64,000 nucleotides of DNA from Sphingomonas bacterium (GCF_903642285.1 NZ_CAHJWJ010000001.1:1-64000); one strand, 5' to 3'. Shown: positions 52,949 through 62,187, counted from the first letter of the stretch. A program made the numbers and translations. The notes: generated from the sequence alone by a model not told the origin.

Positions 52949-52966
52949 CCCCAGCCTTCGCTGGGG
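52949..52966. repeat. dispersed palindromic repeat unit, variant
   Basis: CCCCAGCCTTCGCTGGGG, an 18-base hairpin with an A/T pair in place of a G/C pair of the standard unit. It lies 29 bases before the MATE gene and could be transcribed as part of its leader. Confidence 0.65.
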
Positions 52967-52994
52967 TGGCGGCTGGGTTGGGAAAACGCGAACG

Positions 52995-54449
52995 ATGGCA
53001 TCACGACCTCCAGGCAAACCCGGCCAGCACGACCTCACCGCCGGTCCCATCGGCCGCACCCTGCTGACCTTCGCGCTCCCCACGCTCGGTTCGTCGATCC
53101 TGCAGTCGCTAAACGGGTCGATCAACGCGGTGTGGATCGGTCAATTCCTCGGCGAGCGCGCGCTGGCGGCGACGACGAATGCCAACATCATCATGTTCCT
53201 GCTGGTCGCTGCGGTGTTCGGGTTCGGCATGGCCTCCACCATCCTGATCGGCCAGAATATGGGGCGGCGCGATGTCGATTCGGTTCGTCGCGTGCTCGGG
53301 ACGTCGCTCGGACTGTTCGCGATGATTTCCGTCCTGACGGTCGTTATCGGCTGGCTCGTCGCACCGGCGATCCTGCGGCTGCTGGCGACACCGGCGGAGG
53401 TCTATCCGCTCGCGCTCGCCTATCTGCGCGTGATCTTCGTCGCGATGCCGCCGGGGTTCCTGACGGTGTTGCTGACGATGGCTCTTCGGGGCACCGGCGA
53501 TTCGCTGACGCCGCTGAAGTTCATGGCGCTCGGCTCGGTGATCGATGTCGGGCTCAACCCGGTGTTGATCCGCGGCATCGGCCCGATCCCCGCGCTCGGG
53601 ATCGAGGGGTCGGCGATCGCGACGCTCATCGCCAATTGCGTCTCGCTGCTCGCGATGGTCGGCTATATCTACGGCAAGGATCTGGTGGTCCGGTTGCGCG
53701 GGGAGGAACTGCGCTATCTCATGCCCGAACGCGGCCTGTTAAGAACGATCGTCGTCAAGGGTTTCCCGATGGGATTGCAGATGCTGGTCGTCTCGACGTC
53801 GGCGCTGGCGATGATCGGGCTGGTCAACCGGCACGGTACCGTCACCACCGCGGCGTACGGCGCGGCGAACCAGCTCTGGACCTATATCCAGATGCCAGCG
53901 ATGGCGGTCGGCGCGGCGGTCAGCGCGATGGCGGCGCAGAATATCGGGGCCGGGCGCTGGGACCGGGTCGACCGGATCACCCGCGCCGGACTGGTCATGA
54001 ACCTGGCGCTGACCGGATCGCTGCTCGCGATCCTGACGCTGCTCGACCGGCATGTGCTGTGGCTGTTCCTGGGGCAGGACCCGGCGGCGATCGACATCGC
54101 GGCGCGGATCAACCTGATCGCGGGGTGGAGCTTCGTGCTTTTCGGCGTGTCGATGGTGCTGGCCGCGACGGTGCGCGCGAACGGCGCGGTGGTCGGGCCG
54201 CTCGTCATCCTGGCGGTGGCGATGTTCCCGGTCCGCTTCGGGCTGGCGACCGCGTTCGAGCCGAGCATCGGCGCGGATGCGATCTGGTGGAGCTTTCCCG
54301 CGGGTTCGCTTGCCTCGATGCTGCTGACGATCGGCTATTACCGGTATGGCGGTTGGCGCAAGCTGAAGCTGGTCGGCCGGCCGGCACCGGCGCAGGAGGA
54401 GACGATCGCGGACGCGCAGGCGACGGGAAAGCCGATGCCGGTCGGATAG
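52995..54449 (+). CDS. MATE family efflux transporter
   Basis: A 484-residue multidrug/toxin antiporter with twelve membrane helices in two six-helix halves. LLTFALPTLGSSILQSLNGS, VWIGQFLGERALAAT and MALRGTGDSLTPLKFMALGS are first-half family motifs; KGFPMGLQMLVVSTSALAM opens the second half. It exports cationic compounds with H+ or Na+ exchange. The basic, Pro-rich C-terminus is cytoplasmic. hemB follows closely on the same strand. Substrate not predictable. Confidence 0.92.
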   Translation: MASRPPGKPGQHDLTAGPIGRTLLTFALPTLGSSILQSLNGSINAVWIGQFLGERALAATTNANIIMFLLVAAVFGFGMASTILIGQNMGRRDVDSVRRVLGTSLGLFAMISVLTVVIGWLVAPAILRLLATPAEVYPLALAYLRVIFVAMPPGFLTVLLTMALRGTGDSLTPLKFMALGSVIDVGLNPVLIRGIGPIPALGIEGSAIATLIANCVSLLAMVGYIYGKDLVVRLRGEELRYLMPERGLLRTIVVKGFPMGLQMLVVSTSALAMIGLVNRHGTVTTAAYGAANQLWTYIQMPAMAVGAAVSAMAAQNIGAGRWDRVDRITRAGLVMNLALTGSLLAILTLLDRHVLWLFLGQDPAAIDIAARINLIAGWSFVLFGVSMVLAATVRANGAVVGPLVILAVAMFPVRFGLATAFEPSIGADAIWWSFPAGSLASMLLTIGYYRYGGWRKLKLVGRPAPAQEETIADAQATGKPMPVG

Positions 54450-54486
54450 CTTGCGCAGTCTGCGGCGATCCCGCAGAGCGGCAGGC

Positions 54487-55473
54487 ATGTCGAGCTATCC
54501 CGCCATCCGCCTGCGTCGTACGCGTTCGAGCGTCTGGAGCCGTCGCCTCCATGCCGAGACGATCCTGACCCCGGCGGACATGATCTGGCCGCTGTTCGTC
54601 TGCGACGGCGAGGACGTCGAGCAACCGATCGCCAGCCTGCCCGGCGTGTCGCGCTGGTCGGTCGACCGGATCGTCGCGCGCGGGCAGGAGGCCCGCGACC
54701 TCGGTATTCCGTGCGTCGCGCTGTTCCCCTATACGCAGGCCGAGCGCCGCACCGCCGACGGGCGCGAGGCGCTGAACCCCGACAACCTGATGTGCCGCGC
54801 GATCCGTGCGCTGAAGGACGCGGTGCCCGAGGTGGGCGTACTGACCGATGTGGCGCTCGACCCTTATACGAGCCACGGGCATGACGGGCTGGTCGACGAC
54901 GCGGGCTATGTAATCAACGACGCGACTGCGGAGATACTGGTCGGGCAGGCGCTGAACCAGGCGGTGGCGGGCGCTGACATCATCGCGCCCAGCGACATGA
55001 TGGACGGCCGCATCGGCATGATCCGCGACGCGCTGGAGGCCGATGCGCACCAGAACGTCCAGATCATGTCCTATGCCGCCAAATATGCCAGCGCCTATTA
55101 CGGCCCGTTTCGCGACGCGGTCGGCACGCGCGGGCTGCTGAAGGGCGATAAGAAGACCTATCAGATGGATGCCGCCAACGCGGAGGAAGCGCTGCGCGAG
55201 GTCGCGCTGGACCTGGACGAGGGCGCGGACAGCGTGATGGTGAAGCCCGGGCTGCCCTATCTCGATATCGTGGTGCGCGTGAAGCAGCGGTTCGAGGTGC
55301 CGGTGTTCGCCTACCAGGTGTCGGGCGAATATGCGATGATCGAGGCGGCGGTCGCGGCCGGCGCGGCGGAGCGTGACGCCATGGTGCTGGAGACGCTGCT
55401 GGCGTTCAAGCGCGCGGGGTGTTCGGGGGTGCTGACCTATCATGCGGCGCATGCCGCGCGGTTGCTGGGGTGA
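54487..55473 (+). CDS. hemB: delta-aminolevulinic acid dehydratase (porphobilinogen synthase)
   Basis: HemB condenses two molecules of 5-aminolevulinate to porphobilinogen in tetrapyrrole synthesis. At 328 residues it has normal length. LFVCDGEDVEQPIASLPGV comes early; LTDVALDPYTSHGHDGL replaces the Cys-rich zinc site by Asp, marking a magnesium-type enzyme. SYAAKYASAYYGPFRDAV contains the first catalytic Lys and SVMVKPGLPYLDIV the Schiff-base Lys. The ATG at 54487 is chosen over a GTG/ATG frame upstream that is only arginine-rich. Confidence 0.96.
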   Translation: MSSYPAIRLRRTRSSVWSRRLHAETILTPADMIWPLFVCDGEDVEQPIASLPGVSRWSVDRIVARGQEARDLGIPCVALFPYTQAERRTADGREALNPDNLMCRAIRALKDAVPEVGVLTDVALDPYTSHGHDGLVDDAGYVINDATAEILVGQALNQAVAGADIIAPSDMMDGRIGMIRDALEADAHQNVQIMSYAAKYASAYYGPFRDAVGTRGLLKGDKKTYQMDAANAEEALREVALDLDEGADSVMVKPGLPYLDIVVRVKQRFEVPVFAYQVSGEYAMIEAAVAAGAAERDAMVLETLLAFKRAGCSGVLTYHAAHAARLLG

Positions 55474-55485
55474 GGGCGGTATGTT

Positions 55486-55581
55486 CCCCGGCGAAGGCCG
55501 GGGCCCGGTGCCCTATCCAAGACTCGCACGCCGGCGCGATCGGTGCTGCGCACCGAGCCTGGGCCCCGGCCTTTGCCGGGG
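55486..55581. repeat. paired inverted hairpin repeat (96 bp)
   Basis: CCCCGGCGAAGGCCGGGGCC at 55486-55505 and GGCCCCGGCCTTTGCCGGGG at 55562-55581 are inverted copies separated by a 56-base spacer. The arrangement matches the pair at 52781-52878. The right copy ends eight bases before the GTG start of the acetyltransferase gene and supplies its GGGGAA ribosome-binding sequence. Confidence 0.75.
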
Positions 55582-55588
55582 AACGGCC

Positions 55589-56131
55589 GTGATCGAGACG
55601 GAGAGGCTGATCCTGCGCGAATGGCGCGACGCGGACCGCGATATCTTTCTGAAAACCTGCAATACGTCAGCCGTAACGCGCTTTCTCGGTGGACAATCGA
55701 CAGACGAGCAACTGGACGCCGCAATCGCCCGGATACGCGCGTGTCAGGCTGCAAACGGTCACTGCTTCTGGGCGATCGAGCGCAGGAACGATCGATCCTT
55801 CCTCGGCTATTGCGGCTTGAAGATCGCCAATCGCGTCTGCCCTGCCATCGAGGGTGAAATAGAGATCGGGTGGCGCCTGTCCGAGGACGCCTGGGGTCAG
55901 GGGTATGCGCGCGAAGCCGCGGAGACGACGCTTGCCTGGGCATGGGCCAACCTAGATGCGCCGCGTATCGTCGCCATGACCGTCCCCGCCAACACCGCGT
56001 CCTGGGGCCTCATGGAGCGGCTCGGCATGACCCGCCATGCCGATCTCGACTTCGCGCATCCCGTCTTCGCCGCCGACCATCCGCTTAGCGCCCACATCGT
56101 CTACGCCATCGACCGGCCCCACCCCCGATAA
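55589..56131 (+). CDS. GNAT family N-acetyltransferase (RimJ/RimL type)
   Basis: A 180-residue acetyltransferase. VIETERLILREWRDADRDIF is the usual start of the RimJ/RimL group; EIEIGWRLSEDAWGQGYARE holds the acetyl-CoA binding loop (Q-x-x-G-x-A), and ANTASWGLMERLGM comes next. I use the GTG at 55589 because it opens exactly at the family start; the frame upstream reads through a palindromic repeat. Relatives acetylate protein N-termini or antibiotics; the substrate is unknown. Confidence 0.85.
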   Translation: MIETERLILREWRDADRDIFLKTCNTSAVTRFLGGQSTDEQLDAAIARIRACQAANGHCFWAIERRNDRSFLGYCGLKIANRVCPAIEGEIEIGWRLSEDAWGQGYAREAAETTLAWAWANLDAPRIVAMTVPANTASWGLMERLGMTRHADLDFAHPVFAADHPLSAHIVYAIDRPHPR

Positions 56132-56132
56132 C

Positions 56133-56648
56133 TCACGCCGGCGCGAGCGACGCCTGGGCCCGTGCGATCGACGTCGCCTCCACCGCGTTCTCGGTTTCGA
56201 TCCGCGCCTGCAACGCCGTCAGCGCGGGATAAGGCGGCGCGAGCATGGAGGCGCGCTCGATCGCCCGTTCTTCGGTATCCGTCGCCAGCGCCGATATCTG
56301 CGCGTGCCATTGATCGAGCGAGCCCAGTGCGGTCTGCGCGTCGAGCCACCTATCGCTGCCCGCCGCCTGACCCTTCGCGGCGCGCGATGCCGCCGCCGCC
56401 TTGACGGCGTCCGCGGCAAAACCCTTCGCGATCGTCGTCAACTGCAGGTTGGCCGCGGCGATTACCGTGTCGAGTGCCGGATCGGGTGTCGCCGACGGTA
56501 CGGGGGACGGTGCCGGATCGGCGAAGCTCGTCTTTTCGATGGGGCGCGGTGCAAGCGAGGGATAACCGCCGCCCGTCGGCCGCGCGCAGGCGGACAGCAG
56601 CAGCATCGCCGCGAACGGCACGACCGGGGAGCGGATGGGGTTCGTCAC
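56133..56648 (-). CDS. putative lipoprotein, unknown
   Basis: 171 residues, GTG start at 56646-56648 with GCGGGGGC upstream. The leader ends in a lipobox (AAMLLLSACARP), then a Pro/Ser-rich linker and a helical Ala-rich domain (LDTVIAAANLQLTTIAKGFA and AAAASRAAKGQAAGSDRWL). No family recognised. It is tail to tail with the acetyltransferase gene, only one base between the stops. It probably sits in the periplasm attached to a membrane. Confidence 0.65.
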   Translation of the reverse strand: MTNPIRSPVVPFAAMLLLSACARPTGGGYPSLAPRPIEKTSFADPAPSPVPSATPDPALDTVIAAANLQLTTIAKGFAADAVKAAAASRAAKGQAAGSDRWLDAQTALGSLDQWHAQISALATDTEERAIERASMLAPPYPALTALQARIETENAVEATSIARAQASLAPA

Positions 56649-56730
56649 GCCCCCGCTGTATGCGGCGCACCTTTATCGCGCAACGGGACTTGCACCGCCG
56701 TACAACCGCTTCTATCAGCGCCGCTCCAGT

Positions 56731-56807
56731 GCACCCGTAGCTCAGCTGGATAGAGCATCAGACTACGAATCTGAGGGCCGGGCGTTCGAATCGCTCCGGG
56801 TGCACCA
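56731..56807 (+). tRNA. tRNA-Arg (ACG)
   Basis: A 77-base cloverleaf. The acceptor GCACCCG pairs with CGGGTGC, the D arm is AGCTCAGCTGGATAGAGC, the anticodon stem-loop is CAGACTACGAATCTG with anticodon ACG, and the T arm contains GCGTTCGAATCGC. CCA is encoded at the end. The wobble A should be edited to inosine. Confidence 0.97.
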
Positions 56808-57070
56808 TTATTTCCGCGTCATACGATTTGTGGGCATGTCGGCCGATGTGCCGGGTATGGCCTCCTTCCCCAAAGCATCCGGACCCGTATCGCCGTACGG
56901 GACGATCGTGCGATCTTGACGCGAACAGCACGAGGAGCGCGGCATGAAGCAGACGACCCGGATCGGCGTGCCGATTCGTTCCGCCTCGCGATGAGCGGCG
57001 TATATTGCGGCAGGAATCGGCATCGGATGCCGATCGCGACGACGGTCGGGTCGCGTGTCCGGACGGGCGC

Positions 57071-58261
57071 GTGACGGATACGCCATCCAGCCATGGTATC
57101 GAGGGGCGGTTGACGATCGTCTTCGCGATCGCATGCGGGCTGATGGTCGCGAACCTGTATTATGCGCAGGCGCTGATCGGCGAGATCGCGCCCGCGCTCG
57201 GACTGCATGGCAGGACGGCGGCGCTGGCGGTGACGGTGACGCAACTCGGCTACGGCGCGGGTCTGTTCCTGATCGTATCGCTCGCCGATCTGGTCGAGAA
57301 CCGTCGGCTGATCCTGATGATGGTGGCGGGCAGCGGGATTGGGCTGGCGGGAATGTTCGTGTCGCGCGGTGCCGCGGGTTTCATCGCATTCTCGTTCGTG
57401 ACCGGCTTCTGCTCGGTCGGCGCGCAGATCATGGTGCCGCTCGCCGCGCATCTGGCACCCGATGAGCGCCGCGGCCAGATCGTCGGCAACGTCATGGCCG
57501 GGCTGATTACCGGGATCATGCTCGCCCGGCCGATCGCGAACGGTCTGGCGGCGGTCGCGGGATGGCGTGCGATCTTCGCATCCGCGGCGGTCGCGATGGC
57601 GGCGCTGGGAATGGTGCTTGCGCGGATGCTGCCCGTGTACCGGCCCCAGTCGACGCTGCGTTACGGCCAGACCTTGGCCTCCAGCCTGTCGCTTCTCGTT
57701 CGAACGCCGATGGTACGACGGCGCACCGCCTATCAGACGCTGATCTTCGCGACCTTCAACCTGTTCTGGACCGCCGTTCCGCTGCTCCTCGCAAGGCGGT
57801 TCGGCCTCGGTCAATTCGGCATCGCGCTGTTCGCGCTGGCCGGTGCGGGCGGGGCGCTTGCCGCGCCGCTGGCCGGGCGGCTTGGGGACCGGGGCTATGT
57901 CCGGTTGGGGACGGCCGGCGCGTTGCTCGCCGCGGTGGCCGCGCTGCTGACCAGCCTTTGGGCGGTCGACATGCACATGCTGTTGCTGCTCGGCCTCGCG
58001 GCCGTGCTGCTGGATGCGGCGACGCAGTTCAATCAGGTGCTGGGCCAGCGCGTCCTCTTTTCCGTGGTGCCGAAGGCGCGCGGGCGGATCAACGCGAGCT
58101 ATATGACCGTCGTATTCATCGGGGCAGCCTGCGGCTCGACGCTTGCGTCCTATACATTCTACGAAGGCGGCTGGCCGGCGACGGCCTGGACGGGCGTGGC
58201 GATCGCAAGTTCCGCATTCCTGCTCTTCCTTACCGAACCGCGTGAGGCGGTAGCAGGCTGA
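57071..58261 (+). CDS. MFS transporter
   Basis: About 396 residues, twelve membrane helices. The first loop VANLYYAQALIGEIAPALGL is that of the small subgroup of MFS proteins resembling YgaY/YcnB exporters. LADLVENRRLILMMVAGSGI is the conserved loop 2-3 motif; PERR-like DERRGQIVGNVMAGLITGIM follows. The GTG at 57071 is the most probable start since the frame upstream lacks similarity, but the site is weak. It probably exports a small molecule; the substrate is unknown. It stands alone between tRNA-Arg and the YcnI gene. Confidence 0.85.
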   Translation: MTDTPSSHGIEGRLTIVFAIACGLMVANLYYAQALIGEIAPALGLHGRTAALAVTVTQLGYGAGLFLIVSLADLVENRRLILMMVAGSGIGLAGMFVSRGAAGFIAFSFVTGFCSVGAQIMVPLAAHLAPDERRGQIVGNVMAGLITGIMLARPIANGLAAVAGWRAIFASAAVAMAALGMVLARMLPVYRPQSTLRYGQTLASSLSLLVRTPMVRRRTAYQTLIFATFNLFWTAVPLLLARRFGLGQFGIALFALAGAGGALAAPLAGRLGDRGYVRLGTAGALLAAVAALLTSLWAVDMHMLLLLGLAAVLLDAATQFNQVLGQRVLFSVVPKARGRINASYMTVVFIGAACGSTLASYTFYEGGWPATAWTGVAIASSAFLLFLTEPREAVAG

Positions 58262-58315
58262 CGGTCGCGTCGATGGGTCCGACCGGCGACATCGGGCTGC
58301 CGCCCCGGGCAGGGC

Positions 58316-58852
58316 CTACATCTTCATCGCATCCGGATGCGGCGTGGCAGGCGTTATCTCCAGGACGGGGGCCGGCGACTTGACCGAATGCCAGGGCTGG
58401 CCGGCGGCGGGTATCATGGTCCACGCGTTGCGCCCCGTCGCGCATTGCTGGAGGGTCGGAAAGTACAGCGGACCCGGTGCGGCAGGAAGTTTCAGCATGA
58501 TCCCGAACTGATCGAACTGATCCGGGTCCAACCGCCCTGACCATGTGATCGCGGCCACCCGTTCGCGCACCTCGCCGTCTTCGCTCCGGACCGGCGCGGG
58601 CAGCGGGGCCTTCTCGATCGACAGCGTCCATCCCGGCTTGGGCTGCGGCCGCGCGACGGTGACGCCGACGGGTATCTCGACGCGGATCGCCGTGGTCGGC
58701 GAACCGGCACAGCCGTGCGAAACGCGCAGGAAGCCTGCATAATAGCTGCCGGCCATACCCGCCGGGTCGGCGAAGACGATGTGCGCATGCGCCATCGTCG
58801 TAGTCAGCGTCGCCGCCAGAGCGGCGCAGTGGCGGGCGATTCTCGAAATCAT
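58316..58852 (-). CDS. YcnI-like (DUF1775) exported protein
   Basis: 178 residues with signal peptide (ALAATLTTTMAHA|HIVF). The mature N-terminal His is typical of YcnI proteins, where it helps bind copper. FLRVSHGCAGSPTTAIRVEI and the TVARPQPKPGWTLSIEKA segment belong to the DUF1775 domain. GGAG precedes the ATG. No PCu(A)C gene is next to it. It probably takes part in periplasmic copper handling. Confidence 0.85.
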   Translation of the reverse strand: MISRIARHCAALAATLTTTMAHAHIVFADPAGMAGSYYAGFLRVSHGCAGSPTTAIRVEIPVGVTVARPQPKPGWTLSIEKAPLPAPVRSEDGEVRERVAAITWSGRLDPDQFDQFGIMLKLPAAPGPLYFPTLQQCATGRNAWTMIPAAGQPWHSVKSPAPVLEITPATPHPDAMKM

Positions 58853-59106
58853 CTTCGATGCTCCGAAGGAATGGTCGGAGCATCGCTACTCCGGCGTGCG
58901 CGCTATGAACAGCGCGACCCCGCCGCAGCAAAGAAAGAAAGGCCTGGATCAATCGTTTTCGAGAAAGCGGTCACGCTGCGTGCGGTGCGAGCGCTGGCGC
59001 AGCACGATACCGGTATTGCAAAAGCACCTGGCCACGGCCCAAGCGCTTCAGGCCAGGGGGGCCCTGCACGACCGGTGATGATACGCCGGATGACTGCGGT
59101 ATCGGA

Positions 59107-59886
59107 TCAGGCGCGGAGCGCCATGGTCGACGGTGGGATTGCGATCGCGGGCAGCCGTCTCAACTGCGGCCGAGCGAAGATATACCCCTGGACATAGCGA
59201 ACGCCGATGTCCCGCACCGCGCGAAGTTCGGCATCGGTCTCGATCCCTTCCGCGATGACGGTCATGCCCATCGCCGAAGCCAGTTGTACCATCGCGCTCA
59301 CGATCATCCGCCGAGGCATGCTGGTGTCGATGTCGCGGGTCAGCTCCATATCGAGCTTGATATAATCCGTCTGAAAACGAGCCAGCCGGTTGAGGCCGGC
59401 GTGCCCCGCACCGAAATCGTCGAGGGCCGTGCCGAATCCCATCTGCCGGTAACTGGCGACGATATTGGCGGTGTGCGCAGGATCGGCGATCTCTTCGTTT
59501 TCGGTGAATTCGAAGATCAGGCGCGATGCCGGTAGACCTACCGTTTTCGCCGTCGCGAGCGTGAGCGCGATACAGGCGGCGGGCGAATAGACCGCGTTCG
59601 GCAGGAAGTTGATCGACAGCTTGGCGTCGCCGTCGAGCAGCCCCGCCGCAGTCGCGGTTTCGATCGCCTTGACGCGGCATTTCTGATCGAACGCGTACCG
59701 GTTGCCGTCGGTGACCTGCGACAGGATGCTGTGCGCGGGTTCACCGTTCGTGCCCCTTACCAGCGCTTCATAGGCGAATGGCAGATGCGTATCGAGATCG
59801 ACGATCGGCTGGAACGCCATCGATATCGCGAAGTCGAGCGCGTCACCGTTCCGGCACCCACTGCATTTCACTGGCGACATGGTCAT
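59107..59886 (-). CDS. stand-alone EAL domain c-di-GMP phosphodiesterase
   Basis: A 259-residue protein consisting of little more than an EAL domain, which hydrolyses c-di-GMP. The catalytic elements are all present: YEALVR (E-A-L-x-R, 39-44), LSINFLPNAV, LIFEFTENEE, ALDDFGAGHAGL, YIKLDMEL and VIAEGIET. A CxxC pair precedes the domain (KCSGCRNG). The protein is cytosolic with no transmembrane part. It is a possible antagonist of the PilZ-linked EPS control at 40955. There are no GGDEF genes in the window. The 254-base gap to the YcnI gene shows nothing. Confidence 0.92.
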   Translation of the reverse strand: MTMSPVKCSGCRNGDALDFAISMAFQPIVDLDTHLPFAYEALVRGTNGEPAHSILSQVTDGNRYAFDQKCRVKAIETATAAGLLDGDAKLSINFLPNAVYSPAACIALTLATAKTVGLPASRLIFEFTENEEIADPAHTANIVASYRQMGFGTALDDFGAGHAGLNRLARFQTDYIKLDMELTRDIDTSMPRRMIVSAMVQLASAMGMTVIAEGIETDAELRAVRDIGVRYVQGYIFARPQLRRLPAIAIPPSTMALRA

Positions 59887-60005
59887 TCGCGGCTGCCCTA
59901 AGCGAGCCGCGTCAATGCCAGACGAACGTTAAAAAACAGCAACTTATCGTCTCATGCAAGATTACGGCATTCCGACCGGCGACCGGTCGTATTGCGATCG
60001 ATGTC

Positions 60006-60884
60006 TCAGTCGGCATCGTTCGGCGGCGATACCTTGTCCTGCGTGCTGGTATCGAAATCCGACGCGTCGTGGCGTTCGTGCAACTGGCTCGCGGGATCGC
60101 CCATGGCGCGGTTGACCATCCGCCCCCGCTTCACCGCCGGCCGCTCGGCGATCGCGTCGGTCCAGCGCCGGACATGCGTGTAACCGTCCACCTGAAGGAA
60201 CTCGGCGGCATCATAGACCAGCCCCTGTACCAGCGCGCCGTACCAGGGCCACACCGCCATGTCGGCGATCGTATAATCATCGCCGCCGAGATATGCATTG
60301 TCGGCCAGCCGGTGGTCGAGGACGTCGAGCTGCCGCTTCACCTCCATCGCGTAACGATCGATCGCATATTCGATCTTCACCGGCGCATAGGCGTAGAAAT
60401 GGCCGAACCCGCCGCCCAGAAGCGGCCCCGCGCCCATCTGCCAGAACAGCCAGGACAGGCATTCCGCCCGCGCCGGCTGTTCGATCGGCAGGAATGCACC
60501 GAATTTCTCCGCGAGGTACAGCAGGATCGATCCCGACTCGAAGACCCGGGCCGGTGCCGGACCGCCATGATCGACGAGCGCGGGAATCTTCGAGTTGGGA
60601 TTGGCCGCGACGAAGCCGCTTCCGAACTGGTCGCCCTCGTTGATGCGGATGAGCCAGGCATCATATTCCGCGCCGTCATGACCGGCGGCAAGCAGTTCCT
60701 CCAGCATCACGGTCACCTTCACGCCGTTGGGGGTGGCGAGAGAATATAGCTGCAGAGGGTGCTTGCCGACCGGCAAGGCCTTGTCGTGAGTCGCCCCGGC
60801 GATCGGGCGATTGATGTTGGCGAAGCGGCCGCCGCTTTCCCTGTTCCATTCCCAGATTTTGGGAGGGGTATAGCCGTCGCTCAT
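60006..60884 (-). CDS. yghU: glutathione-dependent disulfide-bond oxidoreductase, YghU type
   Basis: About 292 residues, close to E. coli YghU in length. MSDGYTPPKIWEWNRESGGR, ANINRPIAGATHDKALPVG and LYSLATPNGVKVTVMLEEL are family signatures, the last with the active Thr/Asn pair that binds glutathione. The C-terminal helical domain follows (MGAGPLLGGGFGHFYAYAP). The ATG at 60882-60884 is chosen; the frame runs on upstream antisense to the epimerase gene and is spurious. It acts in the cytoplasm on organic hydroperoxides or disulfides. Confidence 0.93.
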   Translation of the reverse strand: MSDGYTPPKIWEWNRESGGRFANINRPIAGATHDKALPVGKHPLQLYSLATPNGVKVTVMLEELLAAGHDGAEYDAWLIRINEGDQFGSGFVAANPNSKIPALVDHGGPAPARVFESGSILLYLAEKFGAFLPIEQPARAECLSWLFWQMGAGPLLGGGFGHFYAYAPVKIEYAIDRYAMEVKRQLDVLDHRLADNAYLGGDDYTIADMAVWPWYGALVQGLVYDAAEFLQVDGYTHVRRWTDAIAERPAVKRGRMVNRAMGDPASQLHERHDASDFDTSTQDKVSPPNDAD

Positions 60885-60948
60885 CGGGGCGCTCCTGTCG
60901 TTCGTGCGGGCGATGCGCTCGCCCGCCGGTCGCGTCAACGCCTGCTGG

Positions 60949-61947
60949 TCAGCGGCGATGATAGGCGCGATACCATTCGACGAACCGCGGCACGCCGACA
61001 TCGATCGCGGTCGTCGGTGCAAAGCCGAGCGCATCGCGGATCGGATCGATATCCGCGAAGGTCCGCTCGACGTCGCCCGGCTGCATCGGCAGATTGTCGC
61101 GCACCGCCGTCCGTCCGATGGCCGCCTCGAGCAGGTCGATGACCGCGCCGAGCCGTTCCGAACGGTTGTTGCCGATGTTGAACAGCCGGTGCGGCGCGCG
61201 GCTGCCCCCGGGTTTCTCCGTACCGTCGTCGGCAGGCGGGGTATCGAGACAGGCGACGACCCCGGATACGATGTCGTCGATATAGGTGAAATCGCGCTCC
61301 ATCCGGCCGTGATTGAACAGCGGGATCGGCTCGCCGGCCAGGATCGCCTTGGTGAAGATCCACATCGCCATGTCGGGGCGACCCCATGGGCCATAGACGG
61401 TGAAGAAGCGCAGTCCCGTCATCGGCACGCGGTAGAGATGCGCATAGCTTTCGCTGATCAACTCGTCCGCGCGCTTGGTCGCGGCGTAGAGCGACAGGGG
61501 ACGCTCGACGCGGTCTTCGACCCGGAAGGGCAGCGACGTGTTGCCGCCATAGACCGACGAGGAGGAGGCATAGACCATCTGTGCGACCCCGGCGTGGCGC
61601 GCGATCTCCAGCATGTTGACATGTCCGACGAGGTTCGACTGCGCATAGGCCGCCGGGTTCTCGATCGAATAGCGCACGCCCGCCTGTGCGCCGAGATGGA
61701 CGATGCGATCGAAGCGCGCGCCATGCAGCACGATGCCGAGCGCCGCCATATCGGCGAAATCGACCGCGGCGAAGACGAAGGCGTCGCCGTATCGCTCGGA
61801 CAATTGCGTCAGACGGGCATGTTTGAGCGCCGGGTCGTAATAATTGTTGAGATTGTCGATCCCGAATATGTGGTCGCCCCGTGCCAGCAGGCGGTCAGCA
61901 ACGTGCATGCCGATAAATCCGGCGACGCCGGTGATGAGCGTGGTCAT
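60949..61947 (-). CDS. NAD-dependent epimerase, UDP-glucuronate 4-epimerase-like
   Basis: A 332-residue extended SDR protein. LITGVAGFIGMHVADRLLAR is the NAD loop; FGIDNLNNYYDPALKHARL is nearly diagnostic for UDP-glucuronate 4-epimerases (LpsL/GAE). YASSSSVYGGNTSLPF and SLYAATKRADELISESYAHL give the Ser/Tyr/Lys triad, and RFFTVYGPWGRPDMAMW follows. It would produce UDP-galacturonate for surface polysaccharide, perhaps for the EPS at the left. It stands 64 bases upstream of yghU on the same strand. Confidence 0.88.
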   Translation of the reverse strand: MTTLITGVAGFIGMHVADRLLARGDHIFGIDNLNNYYDPALKHARLTQLSERYGDAFVFAAVDFADMAALGIVLHGARFDRIVHLGAQAGVRYSIENPAAYAQSNLVGHVNMLEIARHAGVAQMVYASSSSVYGGNTSLPFRVEDRVERPLSLYAATKRADELISESYAHLYRVPMTGLRFFTVYGPWGRPDMAMWIFTKAILAGEPIPLFNHGRMERDFTYIDDIVSGVVACLDTPPADDGTEKPGGSRAPHRLFNIGNNRSERLGAVIDLLEAAIGRTAVRDNLPMQPGDVERTFADIDPIRDALGFAPTTAIDVGVPRFVEWYRAYHRR

Positions 61948-62093
61948 CCGTGATATGTTCGTCTTGCGTTCATTTCGTCATCAAGGACGGCTGGCGTTCC
62001 GCTTGTCAACGTGCGGACCGTCCGTGCCGCTCCATATTAGCGACTTCCGCCGATGGCGGTGATGCCGGATCATCGATCGATAATTCGTGAACG

Positions 62094-62105
62094 AAAATGC
62101 ATTTT
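62094..62105. promoter_or_regulatory. perfect 12-bp palindrome, candidate operator
   Basis: AAAATGCATTTT lies in an A+T-rich stretch 83 bases before the small His-rich gene at 62188 and between it and the divergent epimerase gene. It may be a repressor site, but no regulator gene is nearby. Confidence 0.3.
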
Positions 62106-62187
62106 TCGACGATGGCAGGTGCGGCTCGCATTCATCGGCGGCGTCATGTAGGCACGGAGCGCGTTAGGGCGATCAGCGGGGGCGATC

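Noticed and set aside
52625..54568. Long plus-strand frame across the end of valS, the repeats and the MATE gene
   Set aside because: It is arginine-rich, reads through three palindromic repeats and lies in another frame of two certain genes.
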